Assembly (NCBI GenBank): GCA_027575765.1
Contig: JANBPT010000151.1
Coordinates: 1-64,000 of the forward strand
Direction: 5' to 3'
Length of the DNA: 64,000 nucleotides
Source: Tieghemiomyces parasiticus
Taxonomy: Eukaryota > Kickxellomycota > Dimargaritomycetes > Dimargaritales > Dimargaritaceae
In this document: positions 23,281 to 34,320 of the stretch, one piece after another
Position numbering within the stretch: position 1 is the first letter of the stretch
Layout: each line of letters begins with the position of its first letter
Position numbers and translations under genes: made by a program
The notes under the pieces: generated by a model
Databases searched by the model: none
What the model was told of the DNA's origin: nothing
The model's input: only the letters and a program-made list of their open reading frames with translations

Positions 23281-23448
23281 ATGGTGCGTGCCCCGAGCGA
23301 GATCTCTCAGCTGCTGCACAGTATTCTACAAGGCACATTTTTTAAGCCGGCCGGCCTACTGGATTTCCGTGTCCATAAAAACCGCATCGCCGTCTTCCGC
23401 GAGGCACCAATGGCTCTCGAGGCTGGGTGCAACCAGGCGTCCGTATGA
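23281..23448 (+). CDS. possible small protein or first exon, unrecognised
   Basis: This 55-codon frame from ATG 23281 uses the C/G-ended codons of the confirmed genes and encodes MVRAPSEISQLLHSILQGTF... followed by an amphipathic, basic stretch. A spliced version is conceivable: a donor at 23443 (GTATGA), an exon after CTATACAG near 23518 ending at GTAGGT, and a last exon after CCCCCACAG near 23742, phases agreeing, about 85 residues. The donors are weak, and a minus-strand frame (23541-23356) over the same bases looks equally protein-like. I do not recognise either product. Confidence 0.22.
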   Translation: MVRAPSEISQLLHSILQGTFFKPAGLLDFRVHKNRIAVFREAPMALEAGCNQASV

Positions 23449-23938
23449 CAGGAGGTGACGCGTGTGGGCGAGCCATGAGGCCTGGGCCTGCTGGGCGGAT
23501 TCACAATGTCTATACAGTCGCCACTGTATGCATTGGGCCACCTCTCAAGGCCGAGGTAGGTAATTTGAAGGACAGGGCATTCACCTCACCAGTGACAGCT
23601 CCTGTCGACTCGACCCTCGTTTGTGGATCATCCCCTCCCTACTTTTCACTCGCTATAGTCCTCCTGATTCGGGTGGCTGCCACGTCACAATCTGGAGGGG
23701 CGCCCTACGATCGCCCAACTGACCCGTGCGCTTCCCCCACAGACCACTAAGCGATAGTGTGGCCGAGAGCCAGCAAAAAATGTCACTTCGCTAATCTATT
23801 ATTTTTTTTAGTTGCGCTTATTATGCCGTCGACCGTAGCACTCTTCGTTTTAATACATCCAAATCCATCTATGGTGCCCTAATTTTTCTGGGACCCTTTT
23901 TTGTGCCATCCTGCCCTCCCCTCTTTTCCACCGCCCTT

Positions 23939-23963
23939 GTGTGTGTGTGTGTGTGTGTGTGTG
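23939..23963 (+). repeat. (GT)n microsatellite
   Basis: Twelve and a half uninterrupted GT units, in a gene-poor region. Confidence 0.95.
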
Positions 23964-24379
23964 GACATGAGGGAATGCGAATTCCTGAGCATAGCACGTT
24001 GTACATTGCAGGGCAGCGACCACCCCCTTCGTTGCGCTAGCCTCCCCTCTTTCCGCATTTGCCTGTATGCACTCGGCTCTTGGCGGTAGTAATGGGCGCG
24101 GATACCTCTGATGGACATATAAGTACGTAGTGGGGCCCATCCGGTTCGCCTTGTGATCTGCTCTTCGTGATCATTCCACCGTCGTGTATCGACTCCATAC
24201 CGCCTACCTCGCCACTCCTCTGGCCGCCGGTGCTATATCAATGGTGACTACTGGCCAGACTCTTTACCGTGCCTCAACCGTTGTTAGTCATTACGTGTTT
24301 CACCTATACTTTGGCTTAGATCTTAAACGAATCATGCCTGCCTTTCGCGGGCTTACTGAAGCACCGAACTCTATAGAAT

Positions 24380-26324
24380 AATTCGCCATTTATCTTCACC
24401 TGCCTCTTGGATTCGACGTTCCCCCTCCCCCATATCACTCCTCCGGGGAACACCCCAGTTCCTACCCCCCCCCCAAAAAAAATAGATCAATTCACTTGAG
24501 TTGAACGACAATCTCACCGAACAGCACGTCAAACAGAATCACCTGTTGTTGGCTTGATGCTCGCTTGGCTGTCCTGGGGTTGCGATATTTCTTCCAGCGG
24601 CTTTTCCACTGCCACGCCCCTGCCTTTCGCTTAGTGCCATCCCACCTGTCGGCCTAGCTACCTGGTTTTATGCGACGATCAGTCTGTCCGCTGGGTTGTT
24701 TCCTCCGGCTAATTCTTTTCCCTTCTCTTAGTCCACTGCACCCGGGCCACCCTGTCATTTTGTGAGGTCAGCTCCTTATATGCGCGTCACCCCCGCCCCC
24801 TCCCTCTTTCACATTGAGTGATTTTACCCTTTTCTGGTTAAGCGCCAACTGTCTCTATGAGTGTTCCCTTCTACGCAATGTTCCAACCCCTACTGTCTCC
24901 TTCTCGTGCCTTCCCCTTCCTAGTCTCGGGAACCCTCCACAATTGATCCATATCTGATACCATTTTCCTCTGCAGTCAATACGCTTTGAGCTTATCCGTA
25001 CGTCGTCTCTTTTTCCTTGATACATATACTCCCCCGCAGCACCTTGTATGCTCCCCTCAGACCACGCTTTTCTATGCTTATAAGCTTTCCCTTCCCTTCC
25101 CTTCTCCCTCCCCTAGCTTGGCCCTATTCCGCCTGAGCCATTTTAACATCGGCTTTTTTTGCCTGCCCGTTTGTACGTCGACTTGTTTCCCTCTACATAC
25201 TTGCTGCACCGCCTACTGCCGTCCCAGTTTTCCTGCGCCTTTTACCAATTCCGGCCATTTACTGTCGTGCTTACCTTTACCCCTGTAGCTTATCGTGTCG
25301 GCCCCTTACGTATCGTGCAGGCCTTCATCCCCTGCTTTCGTGTCATCTTCACCGTCCCCCTCCCCTCCTGCACCTGTGTTCCTCTTATGTTAAAATTTAC
25401 CCTTCTATTGCCCGATTAGTAACCAACCTTCGGTTTTGTTTTAACGGTGCCCGTGTCGGATAGCAATCCTGGCCTGTGCCCCCTTAAGCCACCCTTGTAC
25501 CCTTTCTGGATTCTGCAGTCCGGCAGTCCGCCTCCCCCCCTCTCCTGTCACATATTACCGTCTCCACCTGAGCGTTGTGGCGGGCCACTGCCTATCATCT
25601 TCCTCAATCACCGTACGAACCCCGTCGTCACGCTGCTTCCCGAAGTTGTGCTGTTAACGGGCAGCCCCACCATTGCTACTTCATAGCGTACAATTTCGCA
25701 GCGAACGATGCCCTGCAGCCTTTTAACCCTATCAAGTGTATTGTTCCGACTTATTTTGGCCACTTGGTGACTGCTTTTGAGCTACGTCCCCGGCTTGCTT
25801 TGACACCTATTGACCGCTGATGGGTTGCGTCGTCAGTAATCAAATACCAACCCACTGAACTTAATTATCCATGGTAACCTTGTACCTCTTACCTCAGCCC
25901 CGCCGCCGCTGCTAGAGCCATCCACTCACCGCAGTTGCCCCCCCTCCACACCCCTGTTCTGCGATGCCTGGCGGGCCTATTCTTAACTTTTCCACCCTTT
26001 TCTTGTTATTTTCTTCTTTTTCTTCCCATTGGGAGTTCTTCTTGATCCAATTAGGCTATTTATTTACCCATTGGGAGGTTTATATTCATAATTCGTAGTT
26101 TATTTTTCCCACCTCCAAACCCCACCATCGTTCACTGCACAGTCTATGCTACTTTGCCTTTTTCAGCCTCCCTTTCCCATGCCCCCCCATCTCAACGTTT
26201 CTGAGCGCCGAGAGGTTTTTAGCGCGGGACTCCCTCCCCCCTATTGGAAATTTTCCACCCGGCTGTCCCGATTATCTCTCAACCCCCCCTTTCATTCTGA
26301 CTTATTCACTGCTACCCATTCAAC
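24380..26324 (+). promoter_or_regulatory. pyrimidine-rich upstream zone of the CP2 gene
   Basis: For about 2 kb the plus strand is strongly enriched in C and T, with few purine runs, right up to the CP2 start codon. The same bias continues through the gene's second intron. This suggests a long 5' leader or promoter. I found no exon or conserved ORF in it. Confidence 0.4.
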
Positions 26325-29300
26325 ATGGCCGACCCATATGACCCCAGGTAAGCGGTGTACAATATTATCAATTGCTGACGCCATATTGCGTTATTTTCAC
26401 CGACCCAGTGTATTTGGGGTGGTGAAGTTGGGATATAAGGGGGAGACGGGGTCCTTTAATTTATCGAGCGAGTGTCCCCTTGCGCGGGGGTTCTAAACAT
26501 CGCCACTAACCAAAGCGTAGTTATCCTACCCCATCCAACCTTTGGCGTGGTCTTTTAGCCAACACTTCCCTATAAGCTACGCCAGTATCCCCGACCTGGC
26601 CGTGTACCCTACGGCTTACCAGTCCCACATGTCCGGCGGACTCCGTCCTACGTAAGTATTTCGCCTGTGAGCACACGTATCTGTCGATTGTTTATATCCT
26701 CTACTGCCCCCCACTCCTCCGCGGTTAGCCCCAACTTCATTCTTATTTTCGACTAGTATCGTGCCATGTCAGCTCAGACCAGAAGAACGAAATCAAGTTG
26801 AGGAGTTTCGTAGGTCTAGAATTACATCCTTCTGAGTTTTTCTGGGGGAGAGATTGATCCGGTGGCTCGGTACTATCTGATAAGGGGGCGGGTTGGTCAC
26901 TATATGCTAATCAACCTCTCGTCTTCTCCTACTGGCTTAGGAGCCTCGACGGCTCCTAGGGTCTGCTTATAACTTCGCTAGTAGTGAGGGCTAATAATCC
27001 TCGGCACTTGATGCTAGCAGCAGCACTCACGCTCTGTAATTAGAACTTATCTCGTTCTTCCTTTTCCTCTAGCCTCGTGTGTCTTGGCAGCCTTAAATAA
27101 CTTGGGCAGGGAATACGGGAGAACGAGGAGCGGGTAGTGAACCAGTGGTCGAGTAGTCGGAAGAGGGGAGTAGTGAGCTGAACTAATGCCAGGACACCGG
27201 CCGACCAACCTTAGAGATACTGTAGGTTGAAGTGGGTGGTTTGACAGGCGAGGGGGTGTGACGGTGTGTACGATTGGGCTCATTATTTGTCGTGCACAAC
27301 GTGTCTTTCCCCTCTCCTCTTCTTTATCCCCCCTCACCCCCTTGTTCGTCACTGCTCCATTGCAATTTCAAGCCAAGCGAACCGTGCGTGGGCCCGCGCG
27401 ACACGCAGCCCCACTTTCCTGACCCACGAGGGCCGCATAGCTATGCGGTGATCACGCCCCATTTAGCACCACCCCATTCTCCTGACGCTCAATCTTTTTT
27501 CTCTCCCTTCCCTAAGTAACCTTGGCTACCCCTCGATACCCGCCAGCTGAGTACTATCAACCGGACCTAGCCTTTATTTTCCCCCTTATCCGACTCTATA
27601 TTAAGTTGCCACCCTTTCCCGCCGTCCGTGCCCTGAATACTACGTTAATGCCTGTCGTTGAGCTTTTTGATCCTTTTCACCGCTTCACGCTTGGTTTACT
27701 CCGACGCCCTTGGCGGTGGTTACTGGTAGTTCCGCGTTAAATGTACTAACCCCGGCCCTACCGTGGCCACTCTCCCTCTTTCTGCCCGTTTGCTTCCATG
27801 TTCTACCCCTGCTCACTACTATGTCACAATACCGTCCCCCATCCTCCCCGCTATCACACCGCCGCCACGTTACACTTGCGCCTCTCGTCAGTACGTCGCA
27901 GGCTTTGCCGACCCCGGGCGAGTCCCCCCGCCGGCCCGTCGGTGACCTAACCCTACCCGATATCAACGCCGCCCAACTTATGGCCGGGTCGGCCACGGGC
28001 CACCTGCCCATACCCCTTTCTGCCCCGTCGGTGGACAACCTACCACGAGCTTCGCAGGCCGCCGGATTACCGCCCGGGAACCTCGTTGCCCACCCTCAGT
28101 TCCAGACCGTGACTAGTTCCACACGACCGGATTTAAGTTTTTCGGACCCCTTTGGCAGTGGGGGCGGCGTACCTGGTGGCAGCGGTCACCCCGCATTTTC
28201 TACCGCCTCAGCATCCGCTCACTTCACATCCATGCCGACGGGCTACCTAGGCCATCCGGATTTTAAGTCTGAACCCGCCCAGCTGAGCCCTGGAGCCTAT
28301 CACCTGTCGTTCTCTTCCACTACGGCCACCTTGGCGAGTCACCCTTTGTCTAGTGGCACCGGTGGCGGTGGCCAGTTCGACCCGGCGTCGCATAGTGGAG
28401 GGATGATGGCTGATTCCATGACTCGGCAGTTGATGATGATGGGCAAACCTCCTGGCCCAGAGAATTCCGTTGCACCCTTGGTATATCCCAGCCAGTAAGT
28501 GATTCGTATTTGGCTGTGCACGCATGCGTGCACATTGCGCTGTCGGCATATTGCCCTGTTTCGTTAGCCATGTCCACTCTTTCCTGTTCCCTCGTGGCCG
28601 GCTACCCCTTTCGGTGTTTATCCATTTTGGGACGGGCCTGTCAGCCCCTTAGGGGGATGATTCTGACTTGTGGTCGAGTCCGATATTTTTCATTTAGTTC
28701 CGAACACTCGTCGCTAAGGTCTGTTCTCGCCAGGAGAAGGGGCGGTGTAGTCCGCCAGGCCCCTTACTGTTTCGTCCTACGCAGCCCAATCACCCCTCTT
28801 CTGCCTCCTAACACTGGTATGGTGAGCTACTGTGCACGGGAGACCTGCGGCTGCTTGCAGTGATTACTGACGCATCGTTTTCCACCTTCCTCCGCTACCT
28901 GGCCCAACCTACCGCCCATTCCCACCTACGTATTTCTGTAGCCTACAATTCAGATCCTATCTAGAGAGCAAAGTATCCCCTGCCTGCCGCCGGGACGAAC
29001 CGGCTGTAACGTACATTAATAGGGGTAAGTATCGATATTTATGCGCAGACATCGGCACCAAGTGCCGCAGAGTTTGGACATTCTGCCAATTGACGGGGTT
29101 GTAGGTGGAGTGGGAAGGAGGGAGGGGGTGCTGCTACGCAGCCTTGACCTGGGAAGATATGGCCGGGCCAGTTTCGATCTGTCTCGTGTAGGCCACACCT
29201 GCATTTAACTGCCTATTTCTCTGGGTGCATGACCCATGAAGCTCGTGCCGCTCGATATTCGCATAGTTACCTTCACTGTCCTGTCTGTCCCTCCTCCGGT

Positions 29301-31586
29301 CCGATCCTGTCGGTGCCCCGGGTGAGCTTCGGACCACGTGGCATGACCAGCACCGTTGCCGCACCAGTATATATCGCCTTCCCATCGGGGCCAGCTGAGG
29401 GCAGTGGCTATGAAGAGGCTCACTGCGTTCGGACCGCCTCACTTGGGCGCCGCTCTATTCCTCCCTGTATCTTCTTTTTGCCCACAGTCAAAGCGCGCAG
29501 GAACGCAACATGTTGTGTTCCTCTCTCCCCTTAGCCTCTTGTGACTCCGCTAACCTCCACTTACCAACCCTTTATAACCCCCTTTCTCGTTCACCTGCCC
29601 CTATTCTCACACGGGCTTACTCCTGTTTTATTTATTTTTCTCCTCGGTCGCTGCTACGCATACATTTGCCATTTGCGGGATCATAGGTCAAACCTATTCC
29701 CTCTGCCACGGCTTCCACCAGCCGACGGACCGTGTTTTTAAGGCTCAGGTGGTCATCACATTCCACGAGGAGCACCACCGGCGGGAAGCCGAGCGGCTCT
29801 GGCGGGTATGGGCCGAAAAGCAACTGGGCCAACAGTCTCCCCGGGTGGTGGAGATCGACCTGGCCGCCTCGGTCAACATTACAGTGGTCGACGACCGCTA
29901 CTTTGACCGTATCAGTTTCACATGGCGTGGTCCGGAACTAGCCCGCGTGGCCCTCCAGTTCAATTTTTTGTCGACCGATTTTACCAATTTAAAAGGTATC
30001 AAGGGTATCCCGCTTCGCCTCGTGGTGCAGAGCTGGGCGGAGCCCGGCCACCAGGCCCCTGTCGAGACCAACTACGCCTTGCTTAAAAGTTTCAGAGATA
30101 AGGTAAGTACGTCATGGGTAAAGGCCTAACGGGATGATCTCTCTGTGTGGGTGTGTGCGTAACTTCCCATCGCAGCATCGGCTGGCGCACAATGCGCTTC
30201 CTTGCCGGATTAGGACATGGCGTGGGCGACGTTTCCTAGTCCCCACAGAGGCGGGTTGATAGAGGTGGCGAGGTATCCAGTGCGGATGACGGGGGGGGGG
30301 CGGGGGAGGGGGTAGCGCACTGGCCCACTTAGGGAAGGATCGGCCCCTTAGCAGTGGCGTGTCCCCATCGTGGTAGTCCACCAGTGTTTAACGTTCGGGG
30401 AATATGCACCTGATGGGATCCCCTTCAGCCTTCTCTATCATCCCCGACCTGCCTAACTTATCCACCCCATCAAGCGCCAACTTTCCGGCTGCGCCTTGAT
30501 CCTAATATAAGCGGGGGCTGCTTCTTCACATTAGCGTTGGCCTTGCCATATCCACCCCTCACTACGATTTGACCGACCTGGTCTCAGCTGAATGCCAGAG
30601 CCAGCAGTCCATCCACAACGCTGGATCGCTTGACCCCCAAACTCATATCCCTCCATTCGGCTGTTTACATGCCCCATCAATCCCCCCTATTGTCCATCCT
30701 TTTCGGCCCCTGCCCTCTCATCGCCCGTGACCTGTCTCCTCCCGCTGCTGGTAATCTCCGGTCTGAACTTGCGCTGGCCCTACTGACGTGCTCCTGCCTC
30801 GACCTATGCACCTCTCTCGACCCATGCCCCGTTTACTCTCAAAAGGGCGCCGAGCGCAAGTACAAGGATGAAACACGCCAATTCGCCAAGCTGTACAGTA
30901 ATCCTCAGCGCTCCAGCGAGACCGGCGAGGCCGCTGACGAGGGTCATTACCCGCGCCACTCGTTTACAGTTTTCAACCAGTCGACATCACCGACGGAGGT
31001 GGCCGACCCACTCTCCGTCGACCTGCTCATAGCCGAAAGCTCCCCCATCCGTACTACGGCCCGACCGATTCCCTGGAGGGACAAGTATATGGGTAGTCCT
31101 GAGTACGTTTCCTCCAGCCTAAAATCTCCGCGCCTCCACCATGGCCGCCCACACGCTATGCACCCGCCCCACCAGCTTCCCCCACCACCTCCATCGCCGC
31201 TGACATCCACCACTCACCACCTCCGGGGAGCGGACCGGCCCATCCGGCCCTGCCAATGCCAGGTCACGGACCGCGATCCGACCTACTACCCCAACCTGCA
31301 GCGCAAGTACTTACTGTGCCTGTACGTGCAGTTCTCGGGGGACGACTTTTACCGCGCCGTCTATTTGGAACGGGTCAGTGCGGACCACCTGCGCCACCAG
31401 CTCTCGATCAAAATGGGCTACCAACCTGGTGACCTGGTAGAAATTCGGCGCCAAACCGAACGTGGACACGTTGTGGCTCTGGACGATGATGCAGTGCGCC
31501 ATATGGACGACGAGCAGGCGATGGCAGTCGAGGTGCGTTCCCTCACCACCGATCCGAACCGATACACCGTTACACTATACTATTGA
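26325..31586 (+). CDS. CP2/grainyhead-family transcription factor (6 exons)
   Basis: CP2/grainyhead proteins are nuclear DNA-binding regulators; fungal members control cell-wall remodelling and conidial separation. Exons are 26325-26347, 26559-26651, 27892-28494, 28942-29024, 29687-30102 and 30846-31586, giving 652 residues. Every junction is GT-AG and phases agree throughout. Residues 1-240 are a low-complexity Ser/Pro/Gly/Met region. The DNA-binding domain (about 240-420) is assembled across three joins. It has VTYINRGQTYS, VFKAQVVITFHEEHH, FDRISFTWRGPE, FNFLSTDFTNLKGIKGIPLRL and KSFRDKGAERK, which match the LSF/grainyhead core in order. A Pro/His-rich linker follows. The C-terminal ubiquitin-like dimerisation domain (about 555-650) begins KYLLCLYVQFSGDDFYRAVYL. 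Exons 1 and 2 are less certain than the rest. Introns are long (211-1240 bases) with extended AG-free acceptor zones. Confidence 0.9.
26936..26960 (+). repeat. hairpin in CP2 intron 2
   Basis: TAGGAGCC (26938-26945) pairs with GGCTCCTA (26951-26958) across a five-base loop TCGAC. Flanking bases extend the stem to 10 pairs with one G-T wobble. Confidence 0.7.
27433..27448 (+). repeat. 16-bp perfect palindrome in CP2 intron 2
   Basis: CCGCATAGCTATGCGG equals its own reverse complement. It could be a dimeric binding site, but nothing in the sequence shows function. Confidence 0.7.
28515..28534 (+). repeat. 20-bp perfect palindrome just inside CP2 intron 3
   Basis: TGTGCACGCATGCGTGCACA equals its own reverse complement and starts 20 bases after the splice donor at 28495. 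It contains alternating purine-pyrimidine steps, so cruciform, Z-DNA or RNA-hairpin formation is possible. Confidence 0.85.
30291..30312 (+). repeat. G-quadruplex-prone tract in CP2 intron 5
   Basis: Ten G, one C, five G, one A and five G follow each other on the sense strand. This satisfies the four-runs-of-three pattern for a quadruplex in DNA or in the intron RNA. Confidence 0.75.
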
Positions 31587-32270
31587 GTTGTGCATGGAGT
31601 GTCCTTGTGCCCCATCCTTCCTCGCACCCATTCGTATCACTTTAAACCATCCGAACCACGATCCTAAATGGATTGCACTTGACAAGGCTGATTGGACAGT
31701 TGCTGCTCCTCTCCTCCAACTCCCTCCCCCATGTCAGCAGTGGTCATAATTTCCAGTGTTTATGTTGATTGTTCTCTCCATATTTTGTCATTAATACGGA
31801 ATGGCTCCCACTCCTTCACATCGCCCCACACACCGCATTATCGTGCTTGTGGTTTACTTGCCACATCCACGCCCCCCCAATATTACCACCTGCCTCCACC
31901 ATGCTGCATTCCCCCCCCCCCACCGTGGTTACCTACTAAATATTGGCACGTAAAATGAGCCCCCCCAAGTCTACATGAGTTTGGCGCACGACGTGAACGG
32001 CATTTGTAGGTGGCAGTATGTTGAAACTTTAGTGATCGATTTTGTCCTATCAACCTTAACATTAGTACTATTTCGATACCGAGAGAGTACCGCTGCTACG
32101 TTTTCTGCTCCGAGTTTAGTTGCTAAGGGGTTTAATGGGTAATCCTACCCAGTTTTGTGGTGTTTGGGCCCGCGTCTTATTGTCTTTGAGCTGGCAATAT
32201 GTAAACTGTGGGTGGGTGAAGAGGTACCGTAACATATTATCTTTAGAAAAACTTCAATCGAATATATGCG
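31587..32270. other. convergent intergenic segment, CP2 to MPC2
   Basis: The 3' ends of two convergent genes face each other here. There is a 12-base C run near 31911-31922 and no supported gene. Confidence 0.55.
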
Positions 32271-33136
32271 TTAATCCTTCTGGGCAGGCAGGGGAACGAC
32301 TTCCCCGCTCTCCTTGATGGTCTTATTGTACTGGTAGATACGCGACAGCTGGTAGAGACCAGTGAACCCGACAAACATGTTGACGGCCATCAAGCTGTAG
32401 TTGATGGGGGTGATCTGGGTCGAATACCGGCTCCAGATAATGCCGGTGGCGGCGAGGGCCACGTTCTGGCTCACGCTCAGGGATTCGGCAGGGCGTTGCA
32501 TATCGCTCAGACCAGCAATGACCAGGCACTGTAGATAATGCGGGGGATGGGGTGGCAGATCAATTGGTTAGCAGGTAGGCAAATCTAGAGATTGCGCAAG
32601 GTTTCGTAAAGGATGGGGGTTTAGATTGATAGCTTGCTGGTGACCGTGTCGACACTGATAGGCTACGAAATTATGGAATGTTCTATCCAAAAAAAAAAGC
32701 AAGAACAGAACCCATTCAGCGCTTTCTTAAGGCTAGAGAGTCATGATAGTCGCGGCGCTCCAGGGATGGCGAGGCATGTGCTTTTCCTGTTTGTCAGGGT
32801 ATGGATGAGTCGTTGAACCTTAATGCCGTCGTGTAGCGGCCAAAGCAAGCCAAAGCGGTAAGGCGGGGGAACTTACCCATTTGCACATGGGCGCCCAGAA
32901 GTGAATGGTCTTGGGACCTAAGTGGCAGCAGTCATAAAGTGAAGCGAGCAGCGAATGACATGCGTGAAAACGAGTACGAGACGGAGGCGGTTAGAATCCT
33001 CCGGTGACCCACATGGACAGTAACGCCACATCGTGACGGTATATTGATTCTCTACCATTACTATTCCTATTCAGGCGTCAAGATGCTTACCAGCCGGGTG
33101 GTTTAGGAAGCTATGGAAACGGGCGGAGGCTGACAT
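32271..33136 (-). CDS. MPC2: mitochondrial pyruvate carrier subunit, MPC2 type (3 exons)
   Basis: MPC2 pairs with MPC1 in the inner mitochondrial membrane to import pyruvate. Minus-strand exons are 33136-33091, 32917-32877 and 32528-32271, giving 114 residues, the usual size. Joins restore the family signatures: HPAG-PKTIHFWAPMCKW, then CLVIAGLSDMQRPAESLS. These are followed by ATGIIWSRYSTQITPINYSLMAVNMFVGFTGLYQLSRI. Donors are GTAAGC and GTAAGT. The first exon is only 46 bases, so automated callers may miss it. Three short hydrophobic segments fit the MPC topology. The charged C-terminal tail (TIKESGEVVPLPAQKD) faces away from the membrane. No MPC1 partner is visible in this window. Confidence 0.94.
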
Positions 33137-34320
33137 GGCTAGGAACGAGGTTGTAGTGAGGTGCACGAGGGTGGAATCAACTGGATGCTATGTTGAATGT
33201 TCGGTCGCTGTGAGGAGAAGAGGGTTCGGAGATGGTGGATCGGGGCTGACGGTATGACGGGCACAAAGAGAGCTAATAATGGACAACGACAAACTAGACT
33301 GGGAATGGTCAATCTCTTGAGGAATGCGTCGCTTTGATGAGTGACTGGCCGAGGTATTGGTCGCCAGCGTAGGGAGGCGTAGAGGAGGGGAAAATTGCAG
33401 CCTGTTGGGGCCTGAGGAAAGGGGAGGGTGTAGCTGTGGTCTAAAGGCCAAGTGATGAGAGGCATCAACGTAACCTACCCCACTGATTAGGCCCGGGACC
33501 ATTCCTGACGTGGAAGGGGTGATTGACTCCTCCCTTACTGGCAGCAGAAGTCACCGCCTTCCCCCTCCACCCAATCTCATTATCACCGTTTGCTAGCTAA
33601 TGCGGCTCAACGTTGTACCGTTTAGAATTTAGAGCGGTGGCACCGTGACTAGGGTGCCTATCTCTCTCTCTCTCTCTCTCTGGTCAAGTAGCGGGGCTAG
33701 TGTCCTGGATATTTACACACCATTCGAAGTGCACCTCGAGTACCGTTATCATCCCCCCTCCCTTGCTTTGATTAATCTACTCAATAGAGGCTATTGAGCT
33801 GTGAATTTCCGAGTCTGCGAGGTCAGAAATCTGGTTGTCTGTTGACCAATATCGGTACCGGCCAAGCTGGAATCATGGGTACCCACGATAGGCGGTGTAA
33901 GGACCAGACCAGGACCAATACCCTCAACTACATACTGTGTATAAAATTGACAGCGTTTTCATGGACGCTGTGCGTGGCGAGGTAGGTAGGGGAGGAGGAT
34001 GGACAGGTCTGGTAACTGAAACCTTCTCGATCTTGTGGACACTCCCCCCATATTGATGAAAGCCCTCTATGACCGCTGCGCCCACATTATCTTCTTTCCA
34101 GGCACTCACTACCTGCCCGAGTCGCTTTGACCCTCCTGCTGCGCCCGTGTCCGCATCCCGAACCCCACACTCATTTAGGACTTGCCGCCTCATCCTTGCC
34201 CATTTGTCTACCAGTTTACTTCCTTTAGACGTCTGCACCGAACCGGTCGAAACCTGAGTTACGCCTCCAACCCACATTGTCCACTGTCGATCCATTTACC
34301 GCCTTGACTTCGTCACCAGC
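33137..34320. other. divergent intergenic region with (TC)n repeat
   Basis: It separates MPC2 (minus) from the next gene (plus). A (TC)n microsatellite spans 33661-33681. The minus-strand frames near 33.2-33.5 kb have no domain. Confidence 0.55.

Noticed and set aside
27710..27891. CP2 start at ATG 27821 or exon extended to 27730
   Set aside because: Both give a hydrophobic stretch foreign to this family. TACTAAC at 27744 and the AG-free zone mark this as intron, and the acceptor at 27891 restores the frame from exon 2.
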